64,000 nt of DNA from Melghirimyces profundicolus (GCF_003054245.1 NZ_QBKR01000018.1:1-64000), one strand, 5' to 3'; counted from the first letter of the stretch, positions 51,709 through 62,369 are shown. Made by a program: numbers and translations. Notes: generated by a model not told the origin, from the sequence alone.

Positions 51709-52122
51709 TCAATCGTCCAGTTCGGCAAACACGATCTCGCCGGTGCGGGCGTTGATTTCCAGTTTGGCTTTCTTATCGTTCTCCAGCCGTATCTCCACCT
51801 TGAATACCGATTTTTTTCCCTGTTCCTCCAGTTCGATTTTTTGGATGGTGCCACCGGCTTGTTCCCGGGCGATGCGGGCGGCCGCTTCCGCGGTGATTTG
51901 CCCGTCTTCTCCCCGCAGAGGCGGAGCTTGTGTGTCAGAGGGGCCCGTGTCTTCACCGGTCTCCTTCGTTTTATTTCCCTCATCGGGGTTGGGAGAGGCT
52001 GTTGCCTCCTTTCCCCCGTCCTTTTCCTGCATGTACTGGTACACTCCCAACGCCACCCCTGCGGAGGCACCGACCGTGACAGCGGTGAGGGCGATGATCA
52101 AAAAAAATTTTGTCGCGTTCAT
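51709..52122 (-). CDS. Membrane-anchored PepSY-domain protein
   Basis: 137 residues: one N-terminal membrane segment (FFLIIALTAVTVGASAGVALGV), a charged Glu/Thr/Pro linker (about 35-70), then a PepSY domain (ITAEAAARIAREQAGGTIQKIELEE to LEINARTGEIVFAELDD). PepSY domains often inhibit or bind peptidases outside the cell. ATG 52122 on the minus strand has AAGGAGGA 5 bases upstream. It converges on the cstA unit. A minus-strand hairpin with a T-run precedes it. Confidence 0.8.
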   Translation of the reverse strand: MNATKFFLIIALTAVTVGASAGVALGVYQYMQEKDGGKEATASPNPDEGNKTKETGEDTGPSDTQAPPLRGEDGQITAEAAARIAREQAGGTIQKIELEEQGKKSVFKVEIRLENDKKAKLEINARTGEIVFAELDD

Positions 52123-52199
52123 AGGGGTCCTCCTTTTCTTCCTCAGGATACGATTTCTCCTGATCGGAATCAATCTCTTTTGGACTCCTCCGAAGGTTT

Positions 52200-52226
52200 A
52201 AAAAAGCGCCGGAATTCGCCCCGGCG
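52200..52226 (-). terminator. Terminator-like hairpin upstream of the PepSY gene
   Basis: Read on the minus strand CGCCGG pairs with CCGGCG and runs into CTTTTTT. It lies 78 bases before the PepSY start, and no minus-strand gene lies upstream. A TGATAAAAT extended -10 (minus, 52269-52261) could start a transcript through it, making it a candidate attenuator. Confidence 0.45.
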
Positions 52227-52357
52227 GTTTGCATTGCAGGAAATGATCTCTTTTATTTCCATTTTATCATTCGCTGCTCAAAAAAGGCAGACTGTTTTGA
52301 AGAGAGACCTTCTGATAGGATAAACCCGGCCAACCAGGCCGTTGGGGAGGAGAGAGG

Positions 52358-52729
52358 GTGCGGCTGTTCCGTTTTGACCGGGAAAAGGGGAAAATCATCC
52401 GCAAGTTCCAGAGTCACGGGGTCCGGATCACACCGGTCCTCCGCAGGGACGGATTCACCCAGATCGGTTGCCTGCACCTGGATCCGGGATCGGTGCTGGG
52501 CTGTCACCCGGCGGCGGGACCCCAGCTGTTCCTCGTCGTCGGAGGAGAGGGGTGGGTCCGGACCGAAGCCGACGGCAAGGTGCCCATCCGGGCCGGCCAA
52601 GCCGCCTTCTGGGAGGAAGGAGAAGACCATGAATCCGGCACCGATGCCGGCATGACCGTCATCATTGTGGAAGGGGGAAAGATGCGGCCCGGGGAATGGA
52701 TGGAGGAGGTGGGACGGAAATCAACATGA
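52358..52729 (+). CDS. Small cupin-fold protein
   Basis: 123 residues forming one cupin barrel: motif 1 region GSVLGCHPAAGPQLFLVVGGEGWV with His and Gln/Glu-like positions, and motif 2 region AGQAAFWEEGEDHESGTD with the His. Single-domain cupins bind metals or small sugars or act as regulators; the specific role here is unknown. GTG start after GGGGAGGAGAG. It is divergent from the PepSY gene. A left-end repeat fragment begins 6 bases after its stop. Confidence 0.7.
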   Translation: MRLFRFDREKGKIIRKFQSHGVRITPVLRRDGFTQIGCLHLDPGSVLGCHPAAGPQLFLVVGGEGWVRTEADGKVPIRAGQAAFWEEGEDHESGTDAGMTVIIVEGGKMRPGEWMEEVGRKST

Positions 52730-52735
52730 TAAAGC

Positions 52736-52786
52736 TAAAAGCGTTGTGATTTAAGTTCGCTGCGAGAAAAGGGGAAGCGTTTACCC
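52736..52786. repeat. Left-end fragment of the inverted-repeat element
   Basis: TAAAAGCGTTGTGATTTAA, GCGAGAAAAGGGGA and GTTTACCC match positions 8943-8994 of the complete copy. No right end lies nearby. It marks the boundary between the accessory block and the S10 operon. The rest of 52787-53086 holds the S10 promoter and leader. Confidence 0.7.
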
Positions 52787-52926
52787 GGACCATGAAGCCT
52801 GGATGAATCTATAAAAATATGTTGTTCCTGGAGAAATCCTTGGTTAGAATGGCAGTCAGGCCGGTATAGATGGGAAGGGAGAAGGGACCGGACCTTGAAA
52901 AAACAAGGGGCAGGTCCCGCTTTTCC

Positions 52927-52955
52927 TTGCATTGGCCCGGTCATTTCCGTATAAT
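52927..52955 (+). promoter_or_regulatory. Promoter of the S10-spc operon
   Basis: TTGCAT at 52927 and TATAAT at 52950, spacer 17. The transcript would carry a leader of about 125 bases before rpsJ. Confidence 0.75.
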
Positions 52956-52957
52956 AG

Positions 52958-53395
<438 letters not shown>

Positions 53396-53430
53396 ATCAA
53401 AAGCAAACCAGCCGTCAGGAGGTGTGCGAC

Positions 53431-54060
53431 GTGAAAGGGATTCTCGGTAAAAAGCTGGGGATGACCCAGGTATTCACTGAAGATGGTACCTCCATCCCCG
53501 TAACGGTCATCGAGGCCGGTCCGTGCTCTGTGCTTCAGAAAAAAGAAGTGGAAACCGACGGCTATGAATCCGTGCAGCTCGGATACGGTGACAAGAAAGA
53601 GCACCGGGCCAACCGTCCGGAGACGGGCCACGCCAAAAAAGCGGGAACCACTCCCAAGAAGTTCATCCGTGAGGTCCGCGGCATGAACCCGGCCGAGTAT
53701 GAACTGGGGCAAGTTTTGAAAGCGGACCTGTTCAGTGAAGGGGAAAAGGTGGATGTCACCGCCACGTCGAAAGGGAAAGGTTTTGCCGGCGCGATCAAAC
53801 GGCATAACCAAGCCCGCGGTCCGATGAGCCACGGTTCCCGCTACCATCGCGGACCCGGTTCCTTGGGTGCCATCGACCCGATGCGCGTGTTCAAGGGCCA
53901 GACCCTCCCGGGACGCATGGGCGGCGAAAAAGTGACGGTTCAGAACCTGGAAATCGTCAAAGTGGATCCTGAGAAGAACCTGATCTTGATCAAAGGTTCC
54001 ATCCCGGGTCCGAAAAACAGCTATGTTGTCATCAAATCCGCGGTGAAAGCCGCGCAATAA
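53431..54060 (+). CDS. rplC: 50S ribosomal protein L3
   Basis: 209 residues. An early assembly protein whose loop (GTQGTGRVMKG-like region, here [24 protein letters not shown]) reaches the peptidyl-transferase centre. GTG 53431 follows AGGAGGTG; earlier in-frame codons overlap rpsJ and lack signal. It is 25 bases ahead of rplD. Confidence 0.96.
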   Translation: MKGILGKKLGMTQVFTEDGTSIPVTVIEAGPCSVLQKKEVETDGYESVQLGYGDKKEHRANRPETGHAKKAGTTPKKFIREVRGMNPAEYELGQVLKADLFSEGEKVDVTATSKGKGFAGAIKRHNQARGPMSHGSRYHRGPGSLGAIDPMRVFKGQTLPGRMGGEKVTVQNLEIVKVDPEKNLILIKGSIPGPKNSYVVIKSAVKAAQ

Positions 54061-54085
54061 CTGTTGACGGGAAGGAGGAGACGAC

Positions 54086-54712
54086 ATGCCGAAAGTGAAC
54101 GTACTGGACCAAAACGGCAGCCCGGTGGGCGAGTTGGAATTATCCGATTCCGTATTCGGAATTGAACCCAACGAAACGGTTCTGCATGACGCGGTCGTGA
54201 TGCAACAGGCATCGCTTCGCCGCGGGACCCATGCCGTGAAGAACCGTGCTGCCGTCCGGGGCGGTGGACGGAAGCCCTGGAAACAAAAAGGGACGGGTCG
54301 TGCCCGCCACGGAAGCATCCGTTCCCCGATCTGGGTTGGTGGCGGTGTGGCGTTCGGTCCCACGCCCCGCAGCTATGCCTACAAATTGCCGAAAAAAGTG
54401 CGCCGCCTGGCGATGCGCTCCGCGCTCAGTGCCAAAGTGAAAGCCAACGAACTGATCGTGCTCGACAAACTGACTCTGGACCAGCCGAAAACCAAAGAAA
54501 TGGTGAGGGTTCTTTCCAACCTGAACGCCGATCGGAAAGCGCTGGTCGTTGGTGGCGAGTTCGACGAAAATGTGGCTCTTTCCGCGCGGAACATCCCCGG
54601 TGTGAAATTTATCGATGCCCAGGGTCTGAATGTCCTGGACGTGCTGAACCATGATAAATTGATCATCACCCGGGATGCGGTGTCTCGCGTAGAGGAGGTG
54701 CTCGGGAAATGA
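54086..54712 (+). CDS. rplD: 50S ribosomal protein L4
   Basis: 208 residues. The extended loop ([23 protein letters not shown]) lines the exit tunnel and is where macrolide-resistance changes usually fall; it looks wild type. In E. coli L4 controls its own operon; this is not shown for Bacillota. It overlaps rplW by 4 bases. Confidence 0.96.
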   Translation: MPKVNVLDQNGSPVGELELSDSVFGIEPNETVLHDAVVMQQASLRRGTHAVKNRAAVRGGGRKPWKQKGTGRARHGSIRSPIWVGGGVAFGPTPRSYAYKLPKKVRRLAMRSALSAKVKANELIVLDKLTLDQPKTKEMVRVLSNLNADRKALVVGGEFDENVALSARNIPGVKFIDAQGLNVLDVLNHDKLIITRDAVSRVEEVLGK

Positions 54713-54996
54713 AAGACCCCCGCGATATCATCCGGCGCCCGGTGGTGACGGAGAAATCCACCGACCTCATGGAAGAGAACAAGTACGTCTTTGAAGTGGA
54801 CTTGAAGGCCAACAAGACGGAGATCAAAAATGCCGTTGAAAAAATCTTCGGCGTCAAAGTGGCCCAGGTCAACACCATGCGGGTCAAAGGGAAACCGAAG
54901 CGTTTCGGCCGTTACGCGGGCCGTACTTCGGATCGCAAAAAGGCCATTGTCAAACTGACGGACGACAGCAAGAGCATCGAACTCTTTGAAGCCTGA
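54709..54996 (+). CDS. rplW: 50S ribosomal protein L23
   Basis: 95 residues. It opens [20 protein letters not shown] and forms the docking site for trigger factor and SRP at the exit tunnel. It starts inside the last codons of rplD (ATGA overlap), giving translational coupling. Followed by rplB after 30 bases. Confidence 0.96.
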   Translation: MKDPRDIIRRPVVTEKSTDLMEENKYVFEVDLKANKTEIKNAVEKIFGVKVAQVNTMRVKGKPKRFGRYAGRTSDRKKAIVKLTDDSKSIELFEA

Positions 54997-55026
54997 TAAC
55001 CCAACGGAAAAGGAGGGAATCAAACC

Positions 55027-55863
55027 ATGGGTATCAAACACTTTAAACCGACCTCCCCCGGCCGCCGGCAAATGACGGTCTCCACTTTCGACGAAATCAC
55101 CACCGACAAGCCGGAGAAATCCCTGACCACCAACTTGGTCAAAAAAGCGGGAAGGAACAACCAGGGCCGGATCACCACCCGGCATCAGGGCGGGGGTCAT
55201 AAGCGTAAATACCGGATCATTGATTTCAAGCGGAACAAAGACGGCGTTCCCGGCAAAGTTGCCACGGTGGAATACGATCCGAACCGCTCCGCCAATATCG
55301 CCCTGATCCATTATGCGGACGGGGAGAAGCGCTATATCCTGCACCCCAAAGGCCTGAAGGTGGGCGACACGATCCAGTCCGGACCCGATGCCGACATCAA
55401 GGTGGGGAACGCACTGCCGCTGGCTCAGATCCCCGTGGGCACCGTGATTCACAATATCGAATTGAAACCGGGTGCCGGCGGGCAAATGGTCCGTTCCGCG
55501 GGCACTCAGGCACAACTCCTGGGTAAAGAAGGGAAGTATGCGATCATCCGTCTTGCCTCCGGGGAAACCCGCATGGTGCATCGTGAGTGCCGCGCCACCA
55601 TCGGTCAGGTTGGCAATCTGGACCATGAGCTGATCAACATCGGGAAAGCCGGTCGGTCCCGTTGGAAAGGGAAGCGGCCGACGGTCCGCGGTTCCGTCAT
55701 GAACCCGGCTGACCACCCCCACGGCGGCGGTGAAGGCCGTGCCCCGATCGGACGCGTTTCCCCGGTTACGCCTTGGGGCAAACCGACCATCGGATACAAG
55801 ACCCGGAAGAAAAACAAACCGTCGGATAAGTACATTGTGCGCCGTCGTCGCAACAAGAAGTGA
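55027..55863 (+). CDS. rplB: 50S ribosomal protein L2
   Basis: 278 residues. It contacts the peptidyl-transferase region; the conserved C-terminal [14 protein letters not shown] carries the essential His. N-terminal [23 protein letters not shown] is typical. GGAGGG upstream. Next gene rpsS lies 42 bases on. Confidence 0.97.
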   Translation: MGIKHFKPTSPGRRQMTVSTFDEITTDKPEKSLTTNLVKKAGRNNQGRITTRHQGGGHKRKYRIIDFKRNKDGVPGKVATVEYDPNRSANIALIHYADGEKRYILHPKGLKVGDTIQSGPDADIKVGNALPLAQIPVGTVIHNIELKPGAGGQMVRSAGTQAQLLGKEGKYAIIRLASGETRMVHRECRATIGQVGNLDHELINIGKAGRSRWKGKRPTVRGSVMNPADHPHGGGEGRAPIGRVSPVTPWGKPTIGYKTRKKNKPSDKYIVRRRRNKK

Positions 55864-55905
55864 CGGACCCGATACAAGGCCATTGACCGAAAGGGGGTTT
55901 GATGC

Positions 55906-56187
55906 ATGGGTCGCAGCCTGAAAAAAGGACCTTTCGCAGACGACCATCTGATGAAAAAGGTACGGGAACTGAACGAGAAGAACAGCAAGAAGGTCATTAA
56001 AACGTGGTCTCGCCGTTCTACGATTTTCCCCGAATTCGTGGGTCATACCATTGCGGTTCACGACGGCCGCAAGCATGTCCCGGTCTATATCACCGAAGAC
56101 ATGGTGGGCCACAAACTGGGCGAATTCGTGACCACCCGGACCTTCAGAGGGCATGCCGGTGACGACAAGAAGACCCGGAAACGGTAA
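55906..56187 (+). CDS. rpsS: 30S ribosomal protein S19
   Basis: 93 residues. [19 protein letters not shown] and [27 protein letters not shown] are the family signature. It binds the 30S head near the A site. ATG after AAGGGGGT. Second strand conservation is complete; nothing unusual. Confidence 0.97.
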   Translation: MGRSLKKGPFADDHLMKKVRELNEKNSKKVIKTWSRRSTIFPEFVGHTIAVHDGRKHVPVYITEDMVGHKLGEFVTTRTFRGHAGDDKKTRKR

Positions 56188-56230
56188 ACGGACGGATTTC
56201 TGACAGGTCAGCCAGAGAGGAGGTCAGGTG

Positions 56231-56578
56231 ATGGAAGCGACGAAACCCAAAGCCAAAGCTGTAGCGCGCTATGTCCGAATCGCGCCCCGCAAGGCGCGTC
56301 TGGTCATCGATCTGATCCGCGGCAAATCCGTGGAGGAAGCGCTGGCCATCCTGCGGTTCACCCCCCGGGCCGCGTCGCCGATTATCGAGAAAGTGCTCCG
56401 TTCGGCGGTGGCCAATGCGGAACACAATTATGATATGGATCCGCAAAACCTGGTGGTGGAAAAGGCGACGGTGGACGAAGGGCCGACGATGAAACGGTTC
56501 CGCCCCCGCGCCATGGGGCGCGCCAGCCGCATCAACAAGCGCACCAGCCATATTACGGTGGTTGTATCTGAAAAATAA
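56231..56578 (+). CDS. rplV: 50S ribosomal protein L22
   Basis: 115 residues. The tunnel-lining beta hairpin ([23 protein letters not shown]) is intact. ATG 56231 is chosen over the adjacent GTG 56228 because GAGGAGGT then lies about 6 bases upstream. It precedes rpsC by 13 bases. Confidence 0.95.
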   Translation: MEATKPKAKAVARYVRIAPRKARLVIDLIRGKSVEEALAILRFTPRAASPIIEKVLRSAVANAEHNYDMDPQNLVVEKATVDEGPTMKRFRPRAMGRASRINKRTSHITVVVSEK

Positions 56579-56591
56579 GGAGGGATAGAGT

Positions 56592-57251
56592 TTGGGTCAA
56601 AAAGTGAACCCGGTAGGGCTCAGGGTCGGCGTCATCCGTGACTGGGAGTCCAAATGGTACGGCGGCAAGGATTATGCCGACATGCTGCACGAAGACATCG
56701 AGATCCGTGAATTTCTGGCCAAGCGCCTGAAAGACGCGGCCGTCTCCAGCGTGGAAATCGAGCGGGCGGCCAACCGCGTCAACTTGACCATCAACACCGC
56801 CAAGCCGGGGATGGTGATCGGCAAAGGCGGATCCGAAGTGGAAGCCCTGCGCAAGGAATTGACCAAACTGACCGGAAAGAAAGTGCACATCAATATCAAC
56901 GAAATCAAAACTCCTGAACTGGATGCCCGTCTGGTGGCGGAGAACATCGCGCAACAACTGGAGCGTCGGGTTTCTTTCCGCCGCGCGATGAAACAGACCA
57001 TTCAGCGGACGCTGCGCGCCGGCGCCAAAGGGGTTCGGACGCAGGTGAGCGGCCGTTTGGGCGGTGCCGACATCGCCCGGACCGAAGGCTACAACGAAGG
57101 CACGGTCCCGCTGCACACCCTGCGTGCAGACATTGATTACGGTGTCGCGGAAGCCCACACGACCTACGGACGGATTGGAGTGAAAGTGTGGATTTACCGC
57201 GGTGAGGTGCTCCCCTCCAAGAAAAAGGGAGACGCGGAAGGAGGTAAGTGA
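56592..57251 (+). CDS. rpsC: 30S ribosomal protein S3
   Basis: 219 residues. Two KH-type domains; [16 protein letters not shown] is the KH loop and [29 protein letters not shown] the C-terminal signature. It lines the mRNA entry. The TTG at 56592 is well placed after AAGGAGGGAT, and the family opens [17 protein letters not shown]. rplP begins after it, with its ribosome site in the rpsC end. Confidence 0.96.
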   Translation: MGQKVNPVGLRVGVIRDWESKWYGGKDYADMLHEDIEIREFLAKRLKDAAVSSVEIERAANRVNLTINTAKPGMVIGKGGSEVEALRKELTKLTGKKVHININEIKTPELDARLVAENIAQQLERRVSFRRAMKQTIQRTLRAGAKGVRTQVSGRLGGADIARTEGYNEGTVPLHTLRADIDYGVAEAHTTYGRIGVKVWIYRGEVLPSKKKGDAEGGK

Positions 57252-57253
57252 CG

Positions 57254-57685
57254 ATGTTAATGCCGAAACGCACGAAGTTTCGTAAAGAACATCGCGGTCG
57301 GATGAAAGGCCGGGCCAAGGGCGGAACGGAAGTGACCTTCGGCGAATACGGTCTGCAGGCGTTGGAACCTTCCTGGATCACCAACCGGCAGATCGAAGCG
57401 GCCCGGATCGCGATGACCCGTTATATCAAGCGTGGCGGTAAAGTATGGATCAAGATTTTTCCGGACAAACCGATCACCCAGAAGCCTTTGGAGGTGCGGA
57501 TGGGTAGTGGGAAAGGGTCTCCCGAAAAGTGGGTGGCCGTCGTGAAGCCCGGAAAGATCATGTTTGAACTGGCGGGTGTCCCGGAACACGTGGCCCGCGA
57601 AGCCATGCGCCTGGCTGCCATGAAACTTCCGATCAAGACCAAATTCGTAATTCGAGATGAAGCGGGTGGTACGAATGAAAGCTAA
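57254..57685 (+). CDS. rplP: 50S ribosomal protein L16
   Basis: 143 residues, family opening [24 protein letters not shown]. It organises the A-site tRNA and the L7/L12 base. ATG 57254 sits 8 bases from GGAAGGAGGT; a GTG at 57248 is too near that site. The last 11 bases overlap rpmC. Confidence 0.95.
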   Translation: MLMPKRTKFRKEHRGRMKGRAKGGTEVTFGEYGLQALEPSWITNRQIEAARIAMTRYIKRGGKVWIKIFPDKPITQKPLEVRMGSGKGSPEKWVAVVKPGKIMFELAGVPEHVAREAMRLAAMKLPIKTKFVIRDEAGGTNES

Positions 57686-57887
57686 AGAGCTGGTTGAAAT
57701 GACCACCGCCGAGATCGAACAGAAGCTGGCTTCGCTGAAGGAAGAGCTGTTCAACCTCCGGTTCCAAGCCGCGACCGGGCAGTTGGACAATCCCGCCCGG
57801 ATCCGGCAGGTTCGCAAAGACATCGCCCGCTGCAAGACAGTGATGCGCGAGCGCGAACTCGGAATCGAAAGGAGGAAAAAGGCATGA
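57675..57887 (+). CDS. rpmC: 50S ribosomal protein L29
   Basis: 70 residues, a helical hairpin: [20 protein letters not shown] then [30 protein letters not shown]. It lies near the tunnel exit. ATG 57675 is chosen because the family begins MKA-E and an upstream in-frame ATG at 57657 is inside rplP. It overlaps rpsQ by 4 bases. Confidence 0.94.
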   Translation: MKAKELVEMTTAEIEQKLASLKEELFNLRFQAATGQLDNPARIRQVRKDIARCKTVMRERELGIERRKKA

Positions 57888-58150
57888 GCGAAGAACGCAA
57901 CCGCCGCAAGGTTCGCACAGGCAGGGTCGTCAGCGACAAGATGGACAAAACGATCGTTGTCGCGGTGGAGACTTACAAAAAGGATCCCCTGTACGGCAAG
58001 CGTGTGAAATACAGCAAAAAATTCAAAGCCCACGATGAGGAAAACAAAGCCAAGAAAGGCGATGTAGTCCGGATCATGGAAACCCGCCCGTTGTCCAAAG
58101 ACAAACGGTGGCGCTTGGTCGAAATCGTGGAAGAAGCCGTGATCGTTTAA
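57884..58150 (+). CDS. rpsQ: 30S ribosomal protein S17
   Basis: 88 residues. The OB-fold signature [42 protein letters not shown] is complete. It binds helix 11 of 16S rRNA early in assembly. ATGA overlap with rpmC; GGAGG lies in the rpmC end. Confidence 0.96.
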   Translation: MSEERNRRKVRTGRVVSDKMDKTIVVAVETYKKDPLYGKRVKYSKKFKAHDEENKAKKGDVVRIMETRPLSKDKRWRLVEIVEEAVIV

Positions 58151-58182
58151 CCCAGTACTGACTGGCGGAAGGAGGGAAACCG

Positions 58183-58551
58183 ATGATTCAGCCGCAAACC
58201 CGTCTGCGCGCTGCGGATAACTCCGGCGCGAAAGAACTGATGTGCATCAAAGTCTTGGGCGGCTCCAAGCGCAAATCGGCCGGGATCGGCGATGTGATCG
58301 TGGCTACGGTGAAACAAGCTACACCCGGGGGCGTTGTCAAGAAGGGGGATGTGGTCAAGTGCGTGGTGGTTCGCACGAAGCGGAACACCCGCCGCAAGGA
58401 CGGCTCCTACATCCGGTTTGACGAAAACGCCGCCGTGGTGATCCGGGATGACAAGAGCCCGCGGGGAACCCGTATTTTCGGCCCGGTTGCCCGGGAGCTC
58501 AGGGAACGCGACTTCATGAAAATCATTTCGCTGGCTCCGGAAGTACTCTGA
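58183..58551 (+). CDS. rplN: 50S ribosomal protein L14
   Basis: 122 residues, the exact usual length. [31 protein letters not shown] is the family opening, and [28 protein letters not shown] the end. It forms an inter-subunit bridge. First gene of the classical spc segment. Followed by rplX after 48 bases. Confidence 0.97.
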   Translation: MIQPQTRLRAADNSGAKELMCIKVLGGSKRKSAGIGDVIVATVKQATPGGVVKKGDVVKCVVVRTKRNTRRKDGSYIRFDENAAVVIRDDKSPRGTRIFGPVARELRERDFMKIISLAPEVL

Positions 58552-58599
58552 TCCCCGGCTGATGACTTGCGTAAATGACCGGTTGAAGGAGGTGCCAAC

Positions 58600-58974
58600 A
58601 TGGCCAAACGTCCGAACAAGCTGCACGTGAAAAAAGGTGACACCGTGATCGTCATGCGGGGAAAGGACGCTCCCACCCGTGACAAAAACGGCAAGATGGT
58701 TTACACCAAGGGGCGCGTTCTGAAGGTGTTCCCGGAGGAGCAGCGTGCACTGGTGGAAGGCGTCAACATGGTGAAAAAGCACACCCGTCCCTCTCAGGAC
58801 AACCCGCAGGGGGGGATCGTCGAACAGGAGGCCCCCATCCACATCTCCAACCTGATGTTGGAGGATCCGAAGACCAAAGAACCCACACGGGTGGGTTACA
58901 AATTCACGGAAGGCAAAGGCGGCAAAAAGCAGAAAGTCCGCTACGCAAAAAAATCCGGAGAAGTGATCGACTGA
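58600..58974 (+). CDS. rplX: 50S ribosomal protein L24, longer than usual
   Basis: 124 residues against about 103 in Bacillus subtilis. The KOW motif is present ([16 protein letters not shown]...[10 protein letters not shown]), and [13 protein letters not shown] and [16 protein letters not shown] are normal. An N-terminal extension (MAKRPNK) and an extra 9 or so residues ([12 protein letters not shown] region, about 24-36) in the first KOW loop account for the difference. L24 initiates large-subunit assembly. GGAGGTGCC precedes the ATG. Confidence 0.94.
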   Translation: MAKRPNKLHVKKGDTVIVMRGKDAPTRDKNGKMVYTKGRVLKVFPEEQRALVEGVNMVKKHTRPSQDNPQGGIVEQEAPIHISNLMLEDPKTKEPTRVGYKFTEGKGGKKQKVRYAKKSGEVID

Positions 58975-59001
58975 TCTTGAGCGGAAAGGAGGATGGAAAC
59001 G

Positions 59002-59547
59002 ATGGCAGTACCTCGCCTGAAAGAACGGTACCAAAAGGAAATCGGTCCGGCCCTGATGAAGAAGTTCGAATACAAGTCGCCCATGCAGGTGCCGAAAATC
59101 GAAAAGGTCGTCATCAACATGGGAGTCGGTGAAGCGGTTCAAAACCCGAAAGCCCTGGATGCCGCAGTGGAAGATCTGACCCGGATCTCCGGCCAAAAAC
59201 CGGTGGTCACACGGGCCAAAAAATCCATTGCCGGTTTCAAACTCCGGGAAGGGATGCCCATCGGGGCCAAAGTCACCCTCCGCGGACAGCGGATGTATGA
59301 TTTCCTCGACAAACTGATCAATGTGGCCCTGCCCCGTGTCCGGGACTTCCGCGGCGTTTCCCCGAAAGCCTTCGACGGACGGGGGAACTACACTTTGGGG
59401 CTGAAGGAACAGCTCGTCTTTCCCGAAATCGAGTATGACAAAGTGGATAAAGTGCGCGGAATGGACATCGTGATCGTCACCACGGCCGATAACGATGAAG
59501 AAGCCCGTGAACTGCTGACCCAGATGGGAATGCCTTTCCGCAAATAA
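59002..59547 (+). CDS. rplE: 50S ribosomal protein L5
   Basis: 181 residues. [22 protein letters not shown] opens the protein; it binds 5S rRNA and touches the P-site tRNA. ATG 59002 is 8 bases from AAAGGAGG; a closer ATG at 58993 abuts that site and is unlikely. All typical motifs, including [20 protein letters not shown], are intact. Confidence 0.95.
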   Translation: MAVPRLKERYQKEIGPALMKKFEYKSPMQVPKIEKVVINMGVGEAVQNPKALDAAVEDLTRISGQKPVVTRAKKSIAGFKLREGMPIGAKVTLRGQRMYDFLDKLINVALPRVRDFRGVSPKAFDGRGNYTLGLKEQLVFPEIEYDKVDKVRGMDIVIVTTADNDEEARELLTQMGMPFRK

Positions 59548-59596
59548 AGGAACGGATCATGAGACACCGACAAACTGATGCAAAGGAGGGAATCCG

Positions 59597-59782
59597 TTGG
59601 CCAAAAAATCGATGATCGCAAAGGCGAAACGCAACCCGAAGTACCAGGTGCGATCTTACACCCGTTGCGAGCGTTGCGGGCGTCCGCACTCCGTGATCCG
59701 GAAGTTTCGTCTCTGTCGGATCTGTTTCCGCGAATTGGCTTATAAAGGGCAGATTCCCGGTGTGAAAAAAGCGAGCTGGTAA
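59597..59782 (+). CDS. rpsN: 30S ribosomal protein S14, type Z (zinc)
   Basis: 61 residues with cysteines at 24, 27, 40 and 43 (CERC, CRIC), the zinc-ribbon form of S14. The Cys-free form used in zinc starvation, when present, is encoded elsewhere. TTG 59597 follows AAAGGAGGG. It sits in the 30S head near the P site. Confidence 0.95.
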   Translation: MAKKSMIAKAKRNPKYQVRSYTRCERCGRPHSVIRKFRLCRICFRELAYKGQIPGVKKASW

Positions 59783-59807
59783 TCGAAAGTGGAAGGAGGG
59801 ATAGAGC

Positions 59808-60206
59808 ATGGTGATGACTGACCCGATTGCTGACATGCTGACCCGGATCCGTAACGCGAACCTGGTTCGCCACGAGAGCCTGGAGGTACCCGCATCCAAA
59901 CTGAAGCGGGAGATTGCGGAAATCCTGAAGCGGGAAGGGTTCATTCGCGACGCTGAATATATTGAGGACGGCAAGCAGGGGATTTTACGGATCTTCTTGA
60001 AATACGGCCCCAACAACGAACGGGTGATCACCGGGCTGAAACGGATCAGCAAGCCCGGTCTGCGCGTGTACGCCAAGAGCGACGAAGTTCCGCGAGTGCT
60101 CCGCGGCCTCGGGATAGCCGTGTTGTCGACCTCCAAAGGGGTCATGACCGATAAAGAAGCCCGCCAAGCCAATGTCGGCGGCGAAGTTCTGGCGTACATC
60201 TGGTAA
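59808..60206 (+). CDS. rpsH: 30S ribosomal protein S8
   Basis: 132 residues. [31 protein letters not shown] and [26 protein letters not shown] are the family ends. It binds the central domain of 16S rRNA and can repress the spc operon in E. coli. ATG 59808 follows GGAAGGAGGG; an ATG at 59814 is the alternative start. Confidence 0.96.
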   Translation: MVMTDPIADMLTRIRNANLVRHESLEVPASKLKREIAEILKREGFIRDAEYIEDGKQGILRIFLKYGPNNERVITGLKRISKPGLRVYAKSDEVPRVLRGLGIAVLSTSKGVMTDKEARQANVGGEVLAYIW

Positions 60207-60235
60207 AAATTCGGATACGGATGGAGGTGAACCAA

Positions 60236-60772
60236 ATGTCCCGTGTCGGTCGTAAGCCGATCACCATCCCCAACGGGGTGGAAGTGAAACTGAACGGTAC
60301 GGAAGTGAGCGTGAAAGGACCGAAGGGAACGCTGACCCGTACGCTGCACCCGGATATTAATGTCAAAGTGGAAGACAACCAAGTGATCGTGGAACGTCCG
60401 AGCGACCACCGCAAACACCGTGCGTTGCACGGCACGATCCGGAGCCTCTTGGCCAACATGATCGAAGGTGTCACCAACGGTTACACCAAAACCCTGGAAT
60501 TGAACGGGGTGGGCTATCGTGCCCAAAAGAAAGGCAACAAAGTGGTATTGAACGTGGGGTACTCCCATCCGGTGGAAGTGGAACCTCTGCAAGGGGTCGA
60601 GCTGGAGGTACCCAGCCAAACCCAGGTGGTCGTGAAAGGGATTGACAAAGAACTTGTCGGCGCCCAGGCCGCCAACATCCGCTCGGTCCGGGAGCCCGAA
60701 CCCTATAAAGGGAAAGGGATTAAATACGCTGATGAGCGTATCCGCCGCAAGGAAGGGAAGACCGGGAAGTAA
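60236..60772 (+). CDS. rplF: 50S ribosomal protein L6
   Basis: 178 residues with two related domains; [21 protein letters not shown] and the C-terminal [27 protein letters not shown] are diagnostic. It lies near the factor-binding site. ATG 60236 follows GGAGGTGA; an in-frame ATG at 60221 is upstream of that site. Confidence 0.96.
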   Translation: MSRVGRKPITIPNGVEVKLNGTEVSVKGPKGTLTRTLHPDINVKVEDNQVIVERPSDHRKHRALHGTIRSLLANMIEGVTNGYTKTLELNGVGYRAQKKGNKVVLNVGYSHPVEVEPLQGVELEVPSQTQVVVKGIDKELVGAQAANIRSVREPEPYKGKGIKYADERIRRKEGKTGK

Positions 60773-60799
60773 CGCTGACCAGAAAGGAGTGAAAGCGGC

Positions 60800-61168
60800 A
60801 TGATCCAGAAGGCTGATCGGAACAAAAGCCGGAAACGGCGCCATTTCCGGGTGCGCAAGAAAATCATGGGCACCGCGGAGCGGCCCCGTCTGAACGTGTT
60901 CCGTTCCTCCAAAAACATTTATGCTCAAGTAATCGACGACATCAACGGCCACACCTTGGCTTCCGCCTCCACCCTGGATGCTGAACTGAAAGAGAGCGGC
61001 ATCTATGGCGGCAACGTGGAAGCGGCCCGCAAAGTGGGTGAGCTGATCGCCAAACGGGCGAGTGAAAAAGGCATCAAAAAAGTGGTCTTTGACCGGGGCG
61101 GTTACATCTACCACGGACGGGTCAAAGCCTTGGCGGAGGGTGCCCGCGAAGGAGGTCTCGACTTTTGA
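60800..61168 (+). CDS. rplR: 50S ribosomal protein L18
   Basis: 122 residues. The basic start [21 protein letters not shown] and the [25 protein letters not shown] end are typical. It carries 5S rRNA with L5 onto the large subunit. AAGGAGTG upstream. rpsE follows after 17 bases. Confidence 0.96.
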   Translation: MIQKADRNKSRKRRHFRVRKKIMGTAERPRLNVFRSSKNIYAQVIDDINGHTLASASTLDAELKESGIYGGNVEAARKVGELIAKRASEKGIKKVVFDRGGYIYHGRVKALAEGAREGGLDF

Positions 61169-61185
61169 GCAAAGGAGGTAGAACG

Positions 61186-61683
61186 ATGAGGGGCGATCAG
61201 GCGAAAGACGAACTGCTCGAAAAAGTTGTCAGCATCAACCGTGTGGCCAAAGTGGTGAAAGGCGGTCGACGCTTCAGCTTCAGCGCGCTGGTGGTGGTCG
61301 GCGACGGTAAAGGCAAAGTGGGCGCCGGGATCGGCAAGGCGGCCGAGGTGCCGGAGGCCATCCGCAAAGGTATGGAAGTGGCCAAGAAAAACATGATCAC
61401 GGTCCCGCTTTCGGGAACCACCATCCCCCACGAAATCATCGGCCGCTACGGTGCCGGACGCGTGCTGATGAAACCGGCCTCCAAAGGTACCGGTGTGATT
61501 GCCGGCGGTGCTGTCCGTGACGTGCTGACCGTGGCGGGTGTCGGCGACATCCTGACGAAGTCCACGGGTTCCAACAATCCGATCAACATGGTCCGGGCCA
61601 CCCTCAACGGGATCGAGAACATGAAGCGGCCGGAGGATGTGGCCAAGCTGCGCGGAAAATCGGTTGAAGAGTTACTGGGATAA
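61186..61683 (+). CDS. rpsE: 30S ribosomal protein S5
   Basis: 165 residues. The N-terminal loop [30 protein letters not shown] is where spectinomycin-resistance changes fall and is wild type. It helps decoding fidelity and mRNA unwinding. ATG 61186 follows AAAGGAGGT; an upstream in-frame TTG at 61165 overlaps rplR. Confidence 0.96.
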   Translation: MRGDQAKDELLEKVVSINRVAKVVKGGRRFSFSALVVVGDGKGKVGAGIGKAAEVPEAIRKGMEVAKKNMITVPLSGTTIPHEIIGRYGAGRVLMKPASKGTGVIAGGAVRDVLTVAGVGDILTKSTGSNNPINMVRATLNGIENMKRPEDVAKLRGKSVEELLG

Positions 61684-61695
61684 GGAGGGATGATC

Positions 61696-61884
61696 ATGGC
61701 GAACAAACTGGCTATCACCCTCAAACGGAGTATGATCGGCCGTCCCGAATCCCAACGGGTCACCCTTCGAACCCTGGGGCTCAAAAAACGGGAACAGACC
61801 GTCATCCAAAATGACTCCCCGGCCATCCGCGGGATGATCAACAAGGTGAAGCACCTGGTCGACGTGAAAGAAGTACAAGAGTAA
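61696..61884 (+). CDS. rpmD: 50S ribosomal protein L30
   Basis: 62 residues: [20 protein letters not shown] and [21 protein letters not shown]. Small ferredoxin-like large-subunit protein. ATG 61696 is 6 bases from AAGGAGGG; ATG 61690 touches that site. Confidence 0.95.
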   Translation: MANKLAITLKRSMIGRPESQRVTLRTLGLKKREQTVIQNDSPAIRGMINKVKHLVDVKEVQE

Positions 61885-61928
61885 GGAACGCCTGATAACC
61901 ACAAGAGACGACAGAGGAGGTGCGAAGG

Positions 61929-62369
61929 GTGAAACTTCACGAGCTGAAACCGTCCAAAGGCTCCCGCAAAGAAAGGAAACGCGTGGGCCGCGGAATCGCA
62001 GCAGGACAGGGAAAAACCGCCGGCCGCGGGCATAAAGGTCAGAAAGCCCGTTCCGGCGGCGGTGTGCGTCCCGGTTTTGAAGGGGGGCAAAACCCGATCT
62101 ACCGGCGTCTGCCGAAACGGGGGTTCACCAACCCGACCCGCAAAGAGTACGCGGTGGTAAACCTCGACACCCTGAACCGGTTTGAAGAGGGGACCGTGGT
62201 GACCCCGGATCTCTTGAAAGAAACCGGTGTGGTGAAGAATCTGAAAGACGGTTTGAAAGTGCTGGCCAACGGAGAACTGAACGTGAAACTGACCGTAAAG
62301 GCCCATAAGTTCTCGAAGAGTGCACAAGAAAAAATCGAGAATGCCGGAGGCACGACGGAGGTGCTCTGA
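61929..62369 (+). CDS. rplO: 50S ribosomal protein L15
   Basis: 146 residues. The basic Gly-rich extension ([21 protein letters not shown]) threads into 23S rRNA, and the C-terminal globular part ends in [13 protein letters not shown] 61929 is 7 bases from AGGAGGT. Its stop overlaps the secY start codon, coupling the two. Confidence 0.95.
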   Translation: MKLHELKPSKGSRKERKRVGRGIAAGQGKTAGRGHKGQKARSGGGVRPGFEGGQNPIYRRLPKRGFTNPTRKEYAVVNLDTLNRFEEGTVVTPDLLKETGVVKNLKDGLKVLANGELNVKLTVKAHKFSKSAQEKIENAGGTTEVL

